From positions 1-28,320 of the IMG/VR virus record IMGVR_UViG_3300025570_000086: 28,320 bases of DNA; one strand, given 5' to 3'. The position numbers were made by a program, and so were the translations under genes. The notes under the pieces were generated by a model. That model saw nothing but the letters and a program-made list of their open reading frames with translations, was not told the origin of the DNA and searched no databases. Source of the stretch: a virus. Below, one piece after another: positions 9,148 through 17,441 of the stretch. Every line of letters begins with the position of its first letter. The first letter of the stretch is position 1.

Positions 9148-10449
9148 TTAGAATAACCCCGCTCTTTGTGCGCCTGACGCTGCGCCTAATGCACCTATAC
9201 CTAAGCCCAATGCCGTTTGGAAGGGAGAAACTTGTGGGGCAGAGGATGCTGTTAGTGTTGAAGACCCTGTTGGTGTACCAGAGTATATGTCCGACAAGAA
9301 GCCGTACTGTTGGTAAGGCTGCGTGTAACGCTGTAAATTAGACATGCGCAACGCATCCAAACCAGCTTGCTGCACACCGCGCTGATTAGCGCCCGTGGTC
9401 ATTAGGTTTTGAATGTCCTGCGTATTAAGGCCCGAGTACATTTCGCCCAGACCCGCTTGCTGTATTCCAAGCTGACCCAAGCCTTGACCAAGACTACCAA
9501 GCCCCTGACCTAAGCTGCCATACGCGCTTGCCGCCGCCTGACGACGGTTCATGGCACTTTCCATACCGGAAGCTGCAAACTGTTCTGCTGACATGCCCAG
9601 AGCAGCCGCCTGTTGCGCCGCCGCTTGCTGGCGGTTCAGCGCGTTTTCATACGCGCCCTGACCAAACTGACCCGACGCCAATCCCATCGCAGCACGTTGC
9701 TGTGCCGCCGTTTGACCCCGACCTTGAGCCTGTTCAAAAGCTGCCTGTGATCTTTGAGCCGCGCTTTCATAACCCGCTTGACGCATTTGGGCCGCGGTCC
9801 GCGCTTGTTGTTCTAAGGTGTTTCGCCCTAATTCAGCTTCGGCAATGCCCTGCCGTGCGCCGCCAAACGCTCCAGAAGCAACGGCATTTGCGCCCAACTG
9901 TGATTGTTGCATTTGACCTGCACGAGCAACATCTTGTAAAGCCTGTTGAACCGCTTGGTCTTCGTATTCATTCATATAACCGCGGGCACTGCGGGGATCA
10001 TAAGAGCCCGTAGTTTGGGACATGTCCTGCATTGCGCCGTAAGTATTAGCCATCGTAGGAGCGGCGTTGTACTGTCCGCCCGTTCTCGCAAGTTGCTGCA
10101 TTCCCGTAGAAGCTATGCCTTTAGCCCTGTTTGGATCGTACTGTGCGCCCGTGCCCGCAAGAGACGCGGCTCCCGCGCCCATGTAGCCTTGACCCTGACT
10201 CATCATGCCCGCTGCGCCCTGCAATGAGGCAGCACCTTGATTTAGGTAGGGCTGAAAGGCTCCAACGCCCCGTTGGGCCGCGGCTGACGCAGCTTGCTCC
10301 GCGGGGCTTAAACCAGCAATCTGATAGTCCGGCGGTAAATCACCCGTTTCAATCTGCTTTTTAATAAACTCTTGCGTGTCCGCCAGCAGCCCTAGTCGGT
10401 ACGCCTCAATGGCGGGGTCTTGGCGGTTAATTACCGTTTGTGTGGTCAT
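9148..10449 (-). CDS. Ala/Gln/Gly-rich putative internal virion protein (433 aa)
   Basis: The protein is strongly enriched in Ala, Gln and Gly. The best-conserved-looking block is residues ~158-230, with YEDQAVQQALQDVAR followed by GANAVASGAFGGARQG and a charged helical stretch. From memory this block is common in marine phage structural proteins, but no function has been assigned. Residues ~230-340 hold Gln/Ala-rich helical repeats with recurring MGLASGQF/MGMSAEQF-like turns and a GLGQGLGSLGQGL stretch. Residues ~412-427 form a short hydrophobic Gly/Ala segment (ALGLGIGALGAASGA) that could insert in a membrane. The start overlaps the upstream stop by 4 bases and the stop abuts the next start, so the three genes are probably translationally coupled. 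By position and composition it may play a T7 gp14-like or P22 gp7-like ejection role; this is inference. Confidence 0.7.
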   Translation of the reverse strand: MTTQTVINRQDPAIEAYRLGLLADTQEFIKKQIETGDLPPDYQIAGLSPAEQAASAAAQRGVGAFQPYLNQGAASLQGAAGMMSQGQGYMGAGAASLAGTGAQYDPNRAKGIASTGMQQLARTGGQYNAAPTMANTYGAMQDMSQTTGSYDPRSARGYMNEYEDQAVQQALQDVARAGQMQQSQLGANAVASGAFGGARQGIAEAELGRNTLEQQARTAAQMRQAGYESAAQRSQAAFEQAQGRGQTAAQQRAAMGLASGQFGQGAYENALNRQQAAAQQAAALGMSAEQFAASGMESAMNRRQAAASAYGSLGQGLGSLGQGLGQLGIQQAGLGEMYSGLNTQDIQNLMTTGANQRGVQQAGLDALRMSNLQRYTQPYQQYGFLSDIYSGTPTGSSTLTASSAPQVSPFQTALGLGIGALGAASGAQRAGLF

Positions 10450-11969
10450 GCTACTGCACCCCCTTCAAACGCTCGCATTATGTCGTACATCTTACGAACC
10501 CCTTTTTCTCGGCTTCCGTTACCCGCGCCGCGGACGGCCCGTGCGTTCATTACAAACTCACCGTCGGAAAGCATGGCGGGAATGCTGTCGGAAGTCTCGG
10601 TTCCGCGGCCCGCGATATACCCATTGCGGCGAGGGAAATTCTGCATTTCTCCGCCAGCCGCGGCGTATTGAGGTTGGTTTAGGTATTGTTCATACAGTAG
10701 TTGTTCTTGTGACGGCACCACAACGTCATCCATTGTGGCACGGAGGTACGGAACGTCTGGAACGCCAACGCGGTAACGTTCGGGGTTTTCAGCTAACCGA
10801 TCCTCTGACGGAGACGTTCCGTCGTAGGGGTCTTCTAACTCTTCTTCAGGAATCGGATCATACAAACCCATTGGTGCAGCTAAAGCGAGGCCCGCCCCGA
10901 TTGTTGGTACAAGTTTAATGCCGCCTTTGACCGCTTCAGTAGCACCTTGACCAAGTAAACTTTCGACGTGGCTCTGGTACACTGGGCCAGATGGGTCTAA
11001 GGTTGGAAATTGCTTAGACACTGCTTCGGCAGCGTCTGCTAAGTTCATACCCGCCTTTCCTTCCGTGCCCTGCGTATAGAATACGTCTTTAGCTTGTTGT
11101 AAGTATTTTTTGTATCCGGTTAGTTCTCCGGCTCCACCCGCTCCGGCTCCACCCGCTCCAGCTCCACCCGCTCCGGCTCCACCAGCGTCAGCTCCACCCG
11201 CTCCGGCTCCACCAGCGTCAGCTCCACCCGCTCCAGCTCCACCAGCGTCAGCTCCACCCGCTCCAGCTCCACTTGCGTCTTGAGAAGAAAATAAACTTTT
11301 TCCTTCAAAAATATTTCCGCCACTAGGCATACCAAACTCTTGTATTCCCGACCTAAATCCTTCAAAACGTCCCGAAATACCCGTTTTAGTGGTGTTCATA
11401 GCGCCTTTAATACCCGAAGAAATGCCGCCCATTACGCCGCCCATTGCTGCGCTTTTCAAAGCGTCTTTAAAGTTTCCGCCCTGAATTAAAGTAGTAATAC
11501 CGCCGCCCAATGCGCCCGCCGCAATAGCACCCATACCCGGAGCTATTATATTAAGAGCAAGCGGCACAACAATAGGAGCGACCGCCTTAACGATCTTCTT
11601 AACGCCCTTAACAAGCTTCTTAAAGAAAAACTCCGCCTGTCCGGTTCGCGGGTTAATGCTGTTTGCCTCTCCGCCAACCGTGTAACGGTCTAAATTAACC
11701 CCAGAACTGGAAAACGCGTCCATCATCTCTTGAGCTAAACGTGGGTTCTCTTCCAACAACTTAGGGTGAATTACAATCTCACCCTTCTCAGCGTGGATCA
11801 TCTCAGTATCGCCGTTGCGACCAAACCCCGCCATTTTTTCCGCAATTCCGCGGTGCGAATTAATGCCCGACTGCTTTCCAAACAGGAGCCGACTGTCATC
11901 AATCTCATCTAGGTTTGATGTCAAAAAGGACGCCAAACCACCTTCCGGAAGAATTAGTTGTTGTTGCAT
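10446..11969 (-). CDS. Putative virion protein with membrane-active segment, Gly-Ala repeat and IPAMLSDGEFV motif (507 aa)
   Basis: Residues ~52-72 contain GDTEMIHAEKGEIVIHP. Residues ~104-116 contain NPRTGQAEFFFKK, then a basic amphipathic stretch (117-129) and a long hydrophobic Gly/Ala segment (~130-190) suited to membrane insertion. Residues ~233-283 are an almost pure Gly/Ala/Asp repeat. The C-terminus (from ~456) carries GTETSDSIPAMLSDGEFVMN. I remember that motif in many phage tape-measure and other virion proteins, where it ends in GEFVV or GEFVM. The start at 11969 has an AGGGG ribosome site about 10 bases upstream. The organisation fits a protein that is packaged and then forms or lines a channel during DNA ejection, but no family with known biochemistry is recognisable to me. 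Confidence 0.7.
   Translation of the reverse strand: MQQQLILPEGGLASFLTSNLDEIDDSRLLFGKQSGINSHRGIAEKMAGFGRNGDTEMIHAEKGEIVIHPKLLEENPRLAQEMMDAFSSSGVNLDRYTVGGEANSINPRTGQAEFFFKKLVKGVKKIVKAVAPIVVPLALNIIAPGMGAIAAGALGGGITTLIQGGNFKDALKSAAMGGVMGGISSGIKGAMNTTKTGISGRFEGFRSGIQEFGMPSGGNIFEGKSLFSSQDASGAGAGGADAGGAGAGGADAGGAGAGGADAGGAGAGGAGAGGAGAGGAGELTGYKKYLQQAKDVFYTQGTEGKAGMNLADAAEAVSKQFPTLDPSGPVYQSHVESLLGQGATEAVKGGIKLVPTIGAGLALAAPMGLYDPIPEEELEDPYDGTSPSEDRLAENPERYRVGVPDVPYLRATMDDVVVPSQEQLLYEQYLNQPQYAAAGGEMQNFPRRNGYIAGRGTETSDSIPAMLSDGEFVMNARAVRGAGNGSREKGVRKMYDIMRAFEGGAVA
11128..11272 (-). repeat. 15/30-bp tandem repeat encoding Gly-Ala-(Asp) array
   Basis: Units of gctccacccgctcc and gctccaccagcgtca, read on the minus strand, give a repeating GGAGAGGADA decapeptide inside the 507-residue protein. 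The copies are nearly identical in DNA. That fits recent expansion by slippage or unequal recombination, so copy number may vary between relatives. It is not a collagen repeat because there is no strict Gly-X-Y register. Confidence 0.9.
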
Positions 11970-12020
11970 CGTATCGCCCCTTTAATCCACAATAGCAGAT
12001 GTCGTTTTACTTTTCCATGC

Positions 12021-12332
12021 CTATGTCGTCACAGTAACAGAACCAACAGAACCCGTAGCAGTATTACCGCGTAAGTTCGGCTGATCCGCAACCACTATCT
12101 TTATCTGTCCCATAACGCCCGCAGCGTCCCTGTACTGAAACAATGCACCTACCTCCAAACCCTGATCGTCCGTCTGTAAGTTCGTTAAAACCAACTCAGT
12201 GTGTCTCCCCTGACCCGGATTCTGCATCTGTTCTAAATACACCGAAAACGCCAGAACTACAGATTCCATATACGTTCGGTCGTACTCGTCCGGCGCTTTA
12301 GGAAAAAACGGCTTGATTAAGTTACGAGACAC
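12021..12332 (-). CDS. Conserved small virion-associated protein (103 aa), GTG start
   Basis: The reading frame starts with GTG at 12332, overlapping the upstream TAG by one base, behind a GGGAG ribosome site. The N-terminal part (FFPKAPDEYDRTYMESVV) looks helical. The middle has NPGQGRHTELVLTNL and GLEVGALF. I remember this combination as frequent in uncultured marine phages without assigned function. The C-terminal tail GSVGSVTVTT closely matches the tail of the 118-residue protein at 19539-19895. It lies between the gp10-like tail protein and the internal virion proteins, so a tail or connector role is likely. Confidence 0.7.
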   Translation of the reverse strand: MSRNLIKPFFPKAPDEYDRTYMESVVLAFSVYLEQMQNPGQGRHTELVLTNLQTDDQGLEVGALFQYRDAAGVMGQIKIVVADQPNLRGNTATGSVGSVTVTT

Positions 12333-14443
12333 TATCTTCTCCCGTCTGGTCTTATATCAACCCGCGGCGTTCCTAGTCGCCATCCAACTCCTGTGTCCGT
12401 AGATTCCAACTTTAACGAAAACGCCCTGCCACGAAGGCGTAAATTAACCTGATTTGTCCACTGCTCCAAAGGCACCGTAGCCGTCCGAGTAACCGCCTTT
12501 GCCTGCGTTTGAAGGTATAATCCGCCCGGATAATTACGCGCCTGTAAGGTCATAGTGGCTGATGGAAGAGAGGCCGTTGAGTCCCTAAACGTTAAATCAG
12601 GTATCATCTTGCTCATAAACAAAAAGTGGTCCCCGTCACCCATATCTATCTGACTGCTTTCAATCCGCGCAGAAATAGCCGTTACAGGGTCCGTACTGCC
12701 GTCATCAAACCCTATTTCATGGTTATACAGGTAATGATCCGGTGCCGCTGCAATCGGATCAGCGTTTATACCACGATCTAGCCATACAGTGCGGTCCATT
12801 GTGCCGTAATACCAAAGGTTTTGCTGGTAATTAAACACTACATATCGGTCGTTTTCAGAACTACTTGAAGAGGGATAAAACCACCAAATCTCCCCAAAAG
12901 CAGTGTTTGAAGAGGCTGTGACCTTCTCCTTTTGAAAGAAGTTAAAGTCCGAAAAGACGTAATCACGTACCGTACAAGGTATGCGCTGTACCGCGCCAGA
13001 ATAGGTGTAAAACTCTTCCTGACCCATCCAAAACACGTTGTCTTCTACGTTAATCGCGGCCAACGGACCCATAATGGTTATGTTGTCCGATACCATGTTA
13101 ATACCGAAGGTAAACGGCGGTCCTAGAAACTGCATCGCGTGTAACGAAACATCCGTAAATACCATGATCTGTTGTTTTGTCTCTACCGCAGCCACAATCT
13201 CAGAACCAGAACCTATTCTAAGGTCGCCCGCAGTATTCGTAGCCGCCGCAGCCCAACCCGTAAGGCTTGCCTGACTGCCAAATCTAATTAACAACGGGTC
13301 TTGGTCCGTACTGTTTTCAGCGTTAGTTCCAAACACGACAACATGGCGGTCGTTGTCAGAAACCAAAACTATCTTAGCCTTGGTTGGTGGACTGCTTGCC
13401 CCCGAAAGAGTGGATAAAGCTACCGCCCTGACGCCTGTACCGTTAGTCTTATCCCAATAGTAGATGTTTCCATCCCTATCGTTAAGCAAGAGGTCCTCGC
13501 CAAAGTTATCGTGGCTCCAAATTCTAAGCATCTGACCCGAGGCGCTTGTGTCCGTAGACGAGTTCCACGTGCCGCGGCCCCAAGTACCCGCGTTCCAGCC
13601 GTTGCCAACAATAGTGGTATCTAGGCCCGTGTTGATTTGATACGCGGCCACCGTAGAACTGCCGCCGCTACCACTGTCAGAAGTGTTAGCAAACACGAAG
13701 GTGGCGTTTAAACCGCCCGTGGTTGTAATTGAAGCAATAGTGGAAACTGTACGGGCTTCAATTTGATAGGCATTAGCACTTACAATCGAAGTAATCTGAT
13801 ATTCTTGGTTAAGAACTGCGGCGGTAATTACGCCGCCCAAAGTCGCAGCATCCGTAAAAGTTACAAAGTCATCCGCCAAAGCGCCGTGTTCGTTTTCCGT
13901 TACAGTAATGGTGCAGCAACCAACTGCGGCCCCATCCGCATGAGACGCGGCAGTCGTACCGTTTTGGCCCCTAGCGCAACCCAACAAAGTAACGCTGGAA
14001 ATAGAGGCGTAGGTTATTTCTTCAGAACCTATCTTAATGCGACCCGAAGCAGGAAACCCCGTGGCGCTGTCTATTACAATAGTCTCCGCAGTGGCGTCGA
14101 TAGCTCCGTTAAGAGTGTCCGCGCCCGTAGCAAAGGTGGCATCACCCGCGCTCGTTGTTAAACGAATTGGGGTGATGTCGTAGTACTGCGTGCCCTCTAG
14201 TATGTAATACTTTAGGTGCGTTCCAACTCCGATAAAACTTGTGCCGTCTAACGCGGACCACGGGTGCAATGCGCGGCATGTTCCTAAGAAGGCTGTACTA
14301 GAGTACTTAGACCAACCTCCTATTTTTTCAGGAAACCCAAAACGAAACCTAACCTTATCCACATCAAACCAACCGCCCTCGTTACTATAAGAGGTGGTTT
14401 CTCGGTTTATTCCGGGCTTGAACTGGAGCTTGGTCAGGGGCAT
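12332..14443 (-). CDS. Large tail protein, P22 gp10 / T7 tail-tube-B-like (703 aa)
   Basis: The start is placed at 14443 (MPLTKLQFKPG) because a TAAGGATG ribosome site precedes it. The longer frame to 14479 would run into the upstream gene. The N-terminus (GINRETTSYSNEGGWF, then VRFRFGFPEKIGGW) is typical, from memory, of a large marine phage tail family. Repeated short beta-blades with aromatic turns run through the middle, and the C-terminus (VNLRLRGRAFSLKLES) resembles the beta-rich end of P22 gp10-like tail proteins. Two domains appear inserted: residues ~108-176 (IDSATGFPASGRIKIG, ending ARGQNGTTAASHADGA) and ~176-272 (an FCCH-like unit around ITVTENEHGALADDFV). It is expected to sit between connector and fibres, sealing the head or forming the short tail nozzle. 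Exact fold and partner are inferred. Confidence 0.75.
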   Translation of the reverse strand: MPLTKLQFKPGINRETTSYSNEGGWFDVDKVRFRFGFPEKIGGWSKYSSTAFLGTCRALHPWSALDGTSFIGVGTHLKYYILEGTQYYDITPIRLTTSAGDATFATGADTLNGAIDATAETIVIDSATGFPASGRIKIGSEEITYASISSVTLLGCARGQNGTTAASHADGAAVGCCTITVTENEHGALADDFVTFTDAATLGGVITAAVLNQEYQITSIVSANAYQIEARTVSTIASITTTGGLNATFVFANTSDSGSGGSSTVAAYQINTGLDTTIVGNGWNAGTWGRGTWNSSTDTSASGQMLRIWSHDNFGEDLLLNDRDGNIYYWDKTNGTGVRAVALSTLSGASSPPTKAKIVLVSDNDRHVVVFGTNAENSTDQDPLLIRFGSQASLTGWAAAATNTAGDLRIGSGSEIVAAVETKQQIMVFTDVSLHAMQFLGPPFTFGINMVSDNITIMGPLAAINVEDNVFWMGQEEFYTYSGAVQRIPCTVRDYVFSDFNFFQKEKVTASSNTAFGEIWWFYPSSSSSENDRYVVFNYQQNLWYYGTMDRTVWLDRGINADPIAAAPDHYLYNHEIGFDDGSTDPVTAISARIESSQIDMGDGDHFLFMSKMIPDLTFRDSTASLPSATMTLQARNYPGGLYLQTQAKAVTRTATVPLEQWTNQVNLRLRGRAFSLKLESTDTGVGWRLGTPRVDIRPDGRR

Positions 14444-14453
14444 GGCGTCATCC

Positions 14454-14675
14454 TTACGAGTTTGCCGCAATAGCAGCATTAGCAGCAGTCATACTTTCTG
14501 TAGTCCAGTAGTCTTTTGCCACCATGAGTTGCAGATGCTCTACATTGCGGGACACTGTGTCTGCCCAATCTGCATCGGACATATCCTCTGGTTGACCAGC
14601 GTTAAGGAGATCAACTGAGTGACCCATTGCTGTGTAGTTCTGTGCGATTTCTTCTGCAGTTGGTGTATCAGTCAT
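14454..14675 (-). CDS. Small acidic protein next to the tail fibre, probable fibre-assembly helper (73 aa)
   Basis: It begins MTDTPTAEEIAQNYTAMGHS and contains EDMSDADWADTVSRNVEHL. The composition is acidic and helical, with no Cys. I remember related short proteins in cyanophages and other marine phages, usually annotated hypothetical. It starts three bases after the stop of the S74 fibre gene and ends ten bases before the gp10-like gene. That placement suggests help in fibre folding or attachment, but the sequence itself does not show this. Confidence 0.7.
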   Translation of the reverse strand: MTDTPTAEEIAQNYTAMGHSVDLLNAGQPEDMSDADWADTVSRNVEHLQLMVAKDYWTTESMTAANAAIAANS

Positions 14676-14678
14676 TGT

Positions 14679-17432
14679 TTAGTTTCCTTCTAGGGCTGTG
14701 ATGCGGTCAGTTAATGCCGTAATTGTAGCTTGCTGTTCTTGGATTGAGGCAATCATTAAAGGGATAAGTTCAGTGTATCTCACTGAAAGATAATCCGTAC
14801 CATCTTGCTCGGTGATGTCCATTGCTTCAGGGACAACATTCTGTACGGACTGGGCTATTACCCCTACCTGTGGATCATTGCTTTCATCATTATTCCAAGT
14901 AAACTTTACAGGATCAATTTGCGCCAAATCTGCTACAGCGTTTGTATATCTTCCAGTAACAGTTTTTAATCTAGAATCGGAAACACTTGCCCAAGAAGTT
15001 CCATTAGCACTCAACTGGACTCCATTGCTAACATTCATTACATAGGCTTTGGTATTGTATAGACCAAACCAAGCATTGTATGCTTGAGCATCTGTAAATT
15101 GTATACTAGCATCATAAGCAGTAGCACCAGAACTCATGTTAATCTTTGGCGCACCGCCCCTACCTGTATCCGTGTCTCCGTTGTATGGGAGTTGCCAAGA
15201 TTTACTTGTAGTGACGTAGGCTAACCTAGGATTACCATCCCCATCCGACAGCACGATGTTGTTGCCTGCGGTGCGGATGTCCAAGCCGCCAGCGTTGCCT
15301 GTGTAACGACCAAGGACGGTGTTTTTAGAACCTGTTGTAATGTAGTATCCTGCTTGTTCTCCAATAAGTGTATTATCTGCACCCGTAGTGTTACTATATC
15401 CTGCACTATACCCAACCGCTGTGTTGCGGGATGCGGTGGTGTTGGATAATAAAGAATAACCACCAACTGCTATGTTTGTAGCTCCTGTTGTGTTTGCTTG
15501 TAGAGCAAATGTACCCACAGCCGTATTGTTAGATGCTGTGGTAGTAAGTTTTAATGCTCTAAAACCTAAAGCTGTGTTGTAAGAAGATGTGGTAAGTGAA
15601 AGCCCAGCCTCACCGCCAATACCTGTGTTGCCCGTACCAGTAGTATTACTATATACTGCCTGATACCCAACCGCTGTGTTGTTAGATGCGGTGGTGTTTG
15701 CAATAAGCGCTGAAGTACCCAACGCAGTATTCTGACCGCCAGTTGTATTAACTCGTAGCGAAGAAACACCCATTGCAACATTATCTGCCCCGCCAATATT
15801 TGTCAGAAGTGATGCGTAACCCACGGCTGAGTTATTGGAGCCAGTGTTAGCACTAAGGGCTAAAGTCCCAAAAGCGGAATTGGTAGTTCCAGTAATATTA
15901 GTTTGAAGAGTACCCTGACCAAAAGCACAATTGTTTGTACCTGTTGTATTTGCTTTTAATGCTTGATAACCAAAAGCGGTTGTTGGTGTGCCAGTAGTAT
16001 TAGCATACCCAGCCTGATACCCAACAGCCGTGTTAGCGGATGCGGTGGTGTTTGCCTTTAAAGAATCCATACCGACAGATACGTTATAGCTACCAGTAGT
16101 ATTAAGGTGTAAGGCCCTTTCACCAAGTGCTACGTTCTGTATGCCTGTTGTATTTGTATAGAATGAACGCCACCCAAGTGCCGAATTACTTACGCCTGTA
16201 GTAGTGCTGTATGCAGCCTGATACCCAACTGCGGTGTTTTCGGATGCGGTGGTGTTGGCACTAAGTGCTAAAGTACCCAATGCGACATTCGACCCACCAG
16301 TTGTAATTGCATCTCCTGCTTGACCACCAATGAGGGTGTTGCTTGTGCCAGTTGTAACTGATAGCCCTGCATTGTAGCCAACTGCTGTGTTGTTACTGTC
16401 TGTAGCAGTCGCAAAGTCTTGACTAGCCAATGCCGCATGACCCAAAGCAGTTGAATGATGACCGTTTCTGTCTGTAATTAAAGCCTGCTCCCCAAAGGCT
16501 GTATTATTACTTCCAGCTACTAAGTTAGCACCTGCAAAAGTGCCCATTAAAACGTTGCGAATACCTGTTGTCATATCAAGACCCGCTTGATAGCCCACTG
16601 CTACGTTTCGTGAATTAGCTCCAGCATTTAATGTTTTTAATGATTGATAACCAATGGCTGTATTGTGACCATTAGCATCTTCAGTGCTAAGTGCTTCAAA
16701 TCCAATAGCTACGTTACCATCACCCGTAGTCAAAGCAGTACCAGCCTCATCACCAACGACCACGTTGTAATTACCGTCAGAGGCTATTGAGTTACCTGCG
16801 TTTACCCCTGCACGAAAGTTGGATGTACCTGCTGAAGCAGTGATAATATCTGCACCATCTGCAAAGGTTACGTCAGCCGCAAAGTTAGCTGCACCATCTA
16901 CATCAATAATGTCTAGGTTAGATGTTCCATCTACATCTAGGTCGCCACCTACTGAAGCATCATCCGTAACCGTCAAATCGTCATCAACCAACAAGTCCAC
17001 AACATTAAGCGTGGCAAAGGCATCAACTATCGCGGCACCAGAACCCGCGCCATCTGAGTAAACAGACTTGGTTTGACCCGCGGGAATTGTGACGTTAGCA
17101 CCCGACCCTTGAGAAATAATGATGTTCTGCGAACCGCTGGTGCTGTTCTGAATAAACCACATCTTGCTGACCGTGTTAGGACCAAGAGTAATGGTGCAGG
17201 CGCTGTCCAGCGTTCCTGTATACTTTAAAAACAGGGCGCGGCCCGGATCAGTGGCACCGTCCGCAATGGTGGTGGCGTGTGTGTCCGCGTTAGTCGTAAT
17301 AGCCTCAGTGCCAAAAGCAAACGCTTCAGCAATAAGTTCTAAGTTTGTGTTAGTTGTATCGCCCCAAGAACCCGATTGTTCTCCAGAGCCAATCTCTTCT
17401 AAGCGAAGATCGTTTGTATATACGCTTGCCAT
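14679..17432 (-). CDS. Tail fibre with YadA-like beta-roll and C-terminal S74 self-cleaving chaperone (917 aa)
   Basis: Probable receptor-binding fibre. Residues 1-100 (LRLEEIGSGEQSGSWGDTTN) look like the virion-attachment domain common in marine phage fibres. Residues ~140-195 have GDLDVDG-type beta repeats. Residues ~215-710 form a long series of NTAVGYQAL-like units, the pattern of trimeric left-handed beta-rolls in YadA-type adhesins. Residues 818-917 form the Peptidase_S74 intramolecular chaperone: S818-D819-S-R821-L822-K823 matches the SDxRLK self-cleavage motif, followed by VGVIAQSVQNVVPEA and a C-terminal heptad helix (IASIQEQQATITAL). In known members the chaperone trimerises, guides folding of the fibre and then cuts itself off before the motif Ser, which would leave a fibre of about 817 residues. 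A GGATAAC ribosome site precedes the ATG. The roll sequence is highly repetitive and may recombine. Confidence 0.9.
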   Translation of the reverse strand: MASVYTNDLRLEEIGSGEQSGSWGDTTNTNLELIAEAFAFGTEAITTNADTHATTIADGATDPGRALFLKYTGTLDSACTITLGPNTVSKMWFIQNSTSGSQNIIISQGSGANVTIPAGQTKSVYSDGAGSGAAIVDAFATLNVVDLLVDDDLTVTDDASVGGDLDVDGTSNLDIIDVDGAANFAADVTFADGADIITASAGTSNFRAGVNAGNSIASDGNYNVVVGDEAGTALTTGDGNVAIGFEALSTEDANGHNTAIGYQSLKTLNAGANSRNVAVGYQAGLDMTTGIRNVLMGTFAGANLVAGSNNTAFGEQALITDRNGHHSTALGHAALASQDFATATDSNNTAVGYNAGLSVTTGTSNTLIGGQAGDAITTGGSNVALGTLALSANTTASENTAVGYQAAYSTTTGVSNSALGWRSFYTNTTGIQNVALGERALHLNTTGSYNVSVGMDSLKANTTASANTAVGYQAGYANTTGTPTTAFGYQALKANTTGTNNCAFGQGTLQTNITGTTNSAFGTLALSANTGSNNSAVGYASLLTNIGGADNVAMGVSSLRVNTTGGQNTALGTSALIANTTASNNTAVGYQAVYSNTTGTGNTGIGGEAGLSLTTSSYNTALGFRALKLTTTASNNTAVGTFALQANTTGATNIAVGGYSLLSNTTASRNTAVGYSAGYSNTTGADNTLIGEQAGYYITTGSKNTVLGRYTGNAGGLDIRTAGNNIVLSDGDGNPRLAYVTTSKSWQLPYNGDTDTGRGGAPKINMSSGATAYDASIQFTDAQAYNAWFGLYNTKAYVMNVSNGVQLSANGTSWASVSDSRLKTVTGRYTNAVADLAQIDPVKFTWNNDESNDPQVGVIAQSVQNVVPEAMDITEQDGTDYLSVRYTELIPLMIASIQEQQATITALTDRITALEGN
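15300..16790 (-). repeat. Degenerate coding repeats of the fibre beta-roll
   Basis: Dozens of related segments encode NT(A/T)xGxxAL and NTTGxxN motifs. Recurrent DNA strings include cccaaccgctgtgtt and gatgcggtggtgtt (for example near 15420, 15670, 16020 and 16220). The spacing is irregular, as expected for 14-16 residue beta-roll turns mixed with longer supra-units. The repeats lie wholly inside the fibre gene. Confidence 0.85.
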
Positions 17433-17441
17433 GTTGTTATC

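Noticed and set aside
9528-10918. Long plus-strand open frames (161, 93, 77 and 180 residues)
   Set aside because: They lie opposite the Ala/Gln/Gly-rich minus-strand genes, show His/Arg/Pro-biased composition typical of reverse-complemented GC-rich codons, and have no recognisable motif.
11128-11272. Collagen-like domain
   Set aside because: The array has Gly-Ala-Gly-Gly units without a Gly-X-Y triplet register or prolines.
11120-11365. Minus-strand frame giving LERVELTLVE repeats
   Set aside because: It is the shifted reading of the Gly-Ala repeat; the apparent heptad-like pattern comes from the 15-bp DNA repeat.
14444-14479. Upstream start for the gp10-like gene
   Set aside because: The extra 12 residues overlap the 73-residue gene, while a good ribosome site precedes the ATG at 14443.
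15300-16790. CRISPR-like spaced direct repeats
   Set aside because: Repeat spacing is irregular, copies are degenerate, and all lie in frame inside one long coding region with a clear protein-level pattern.
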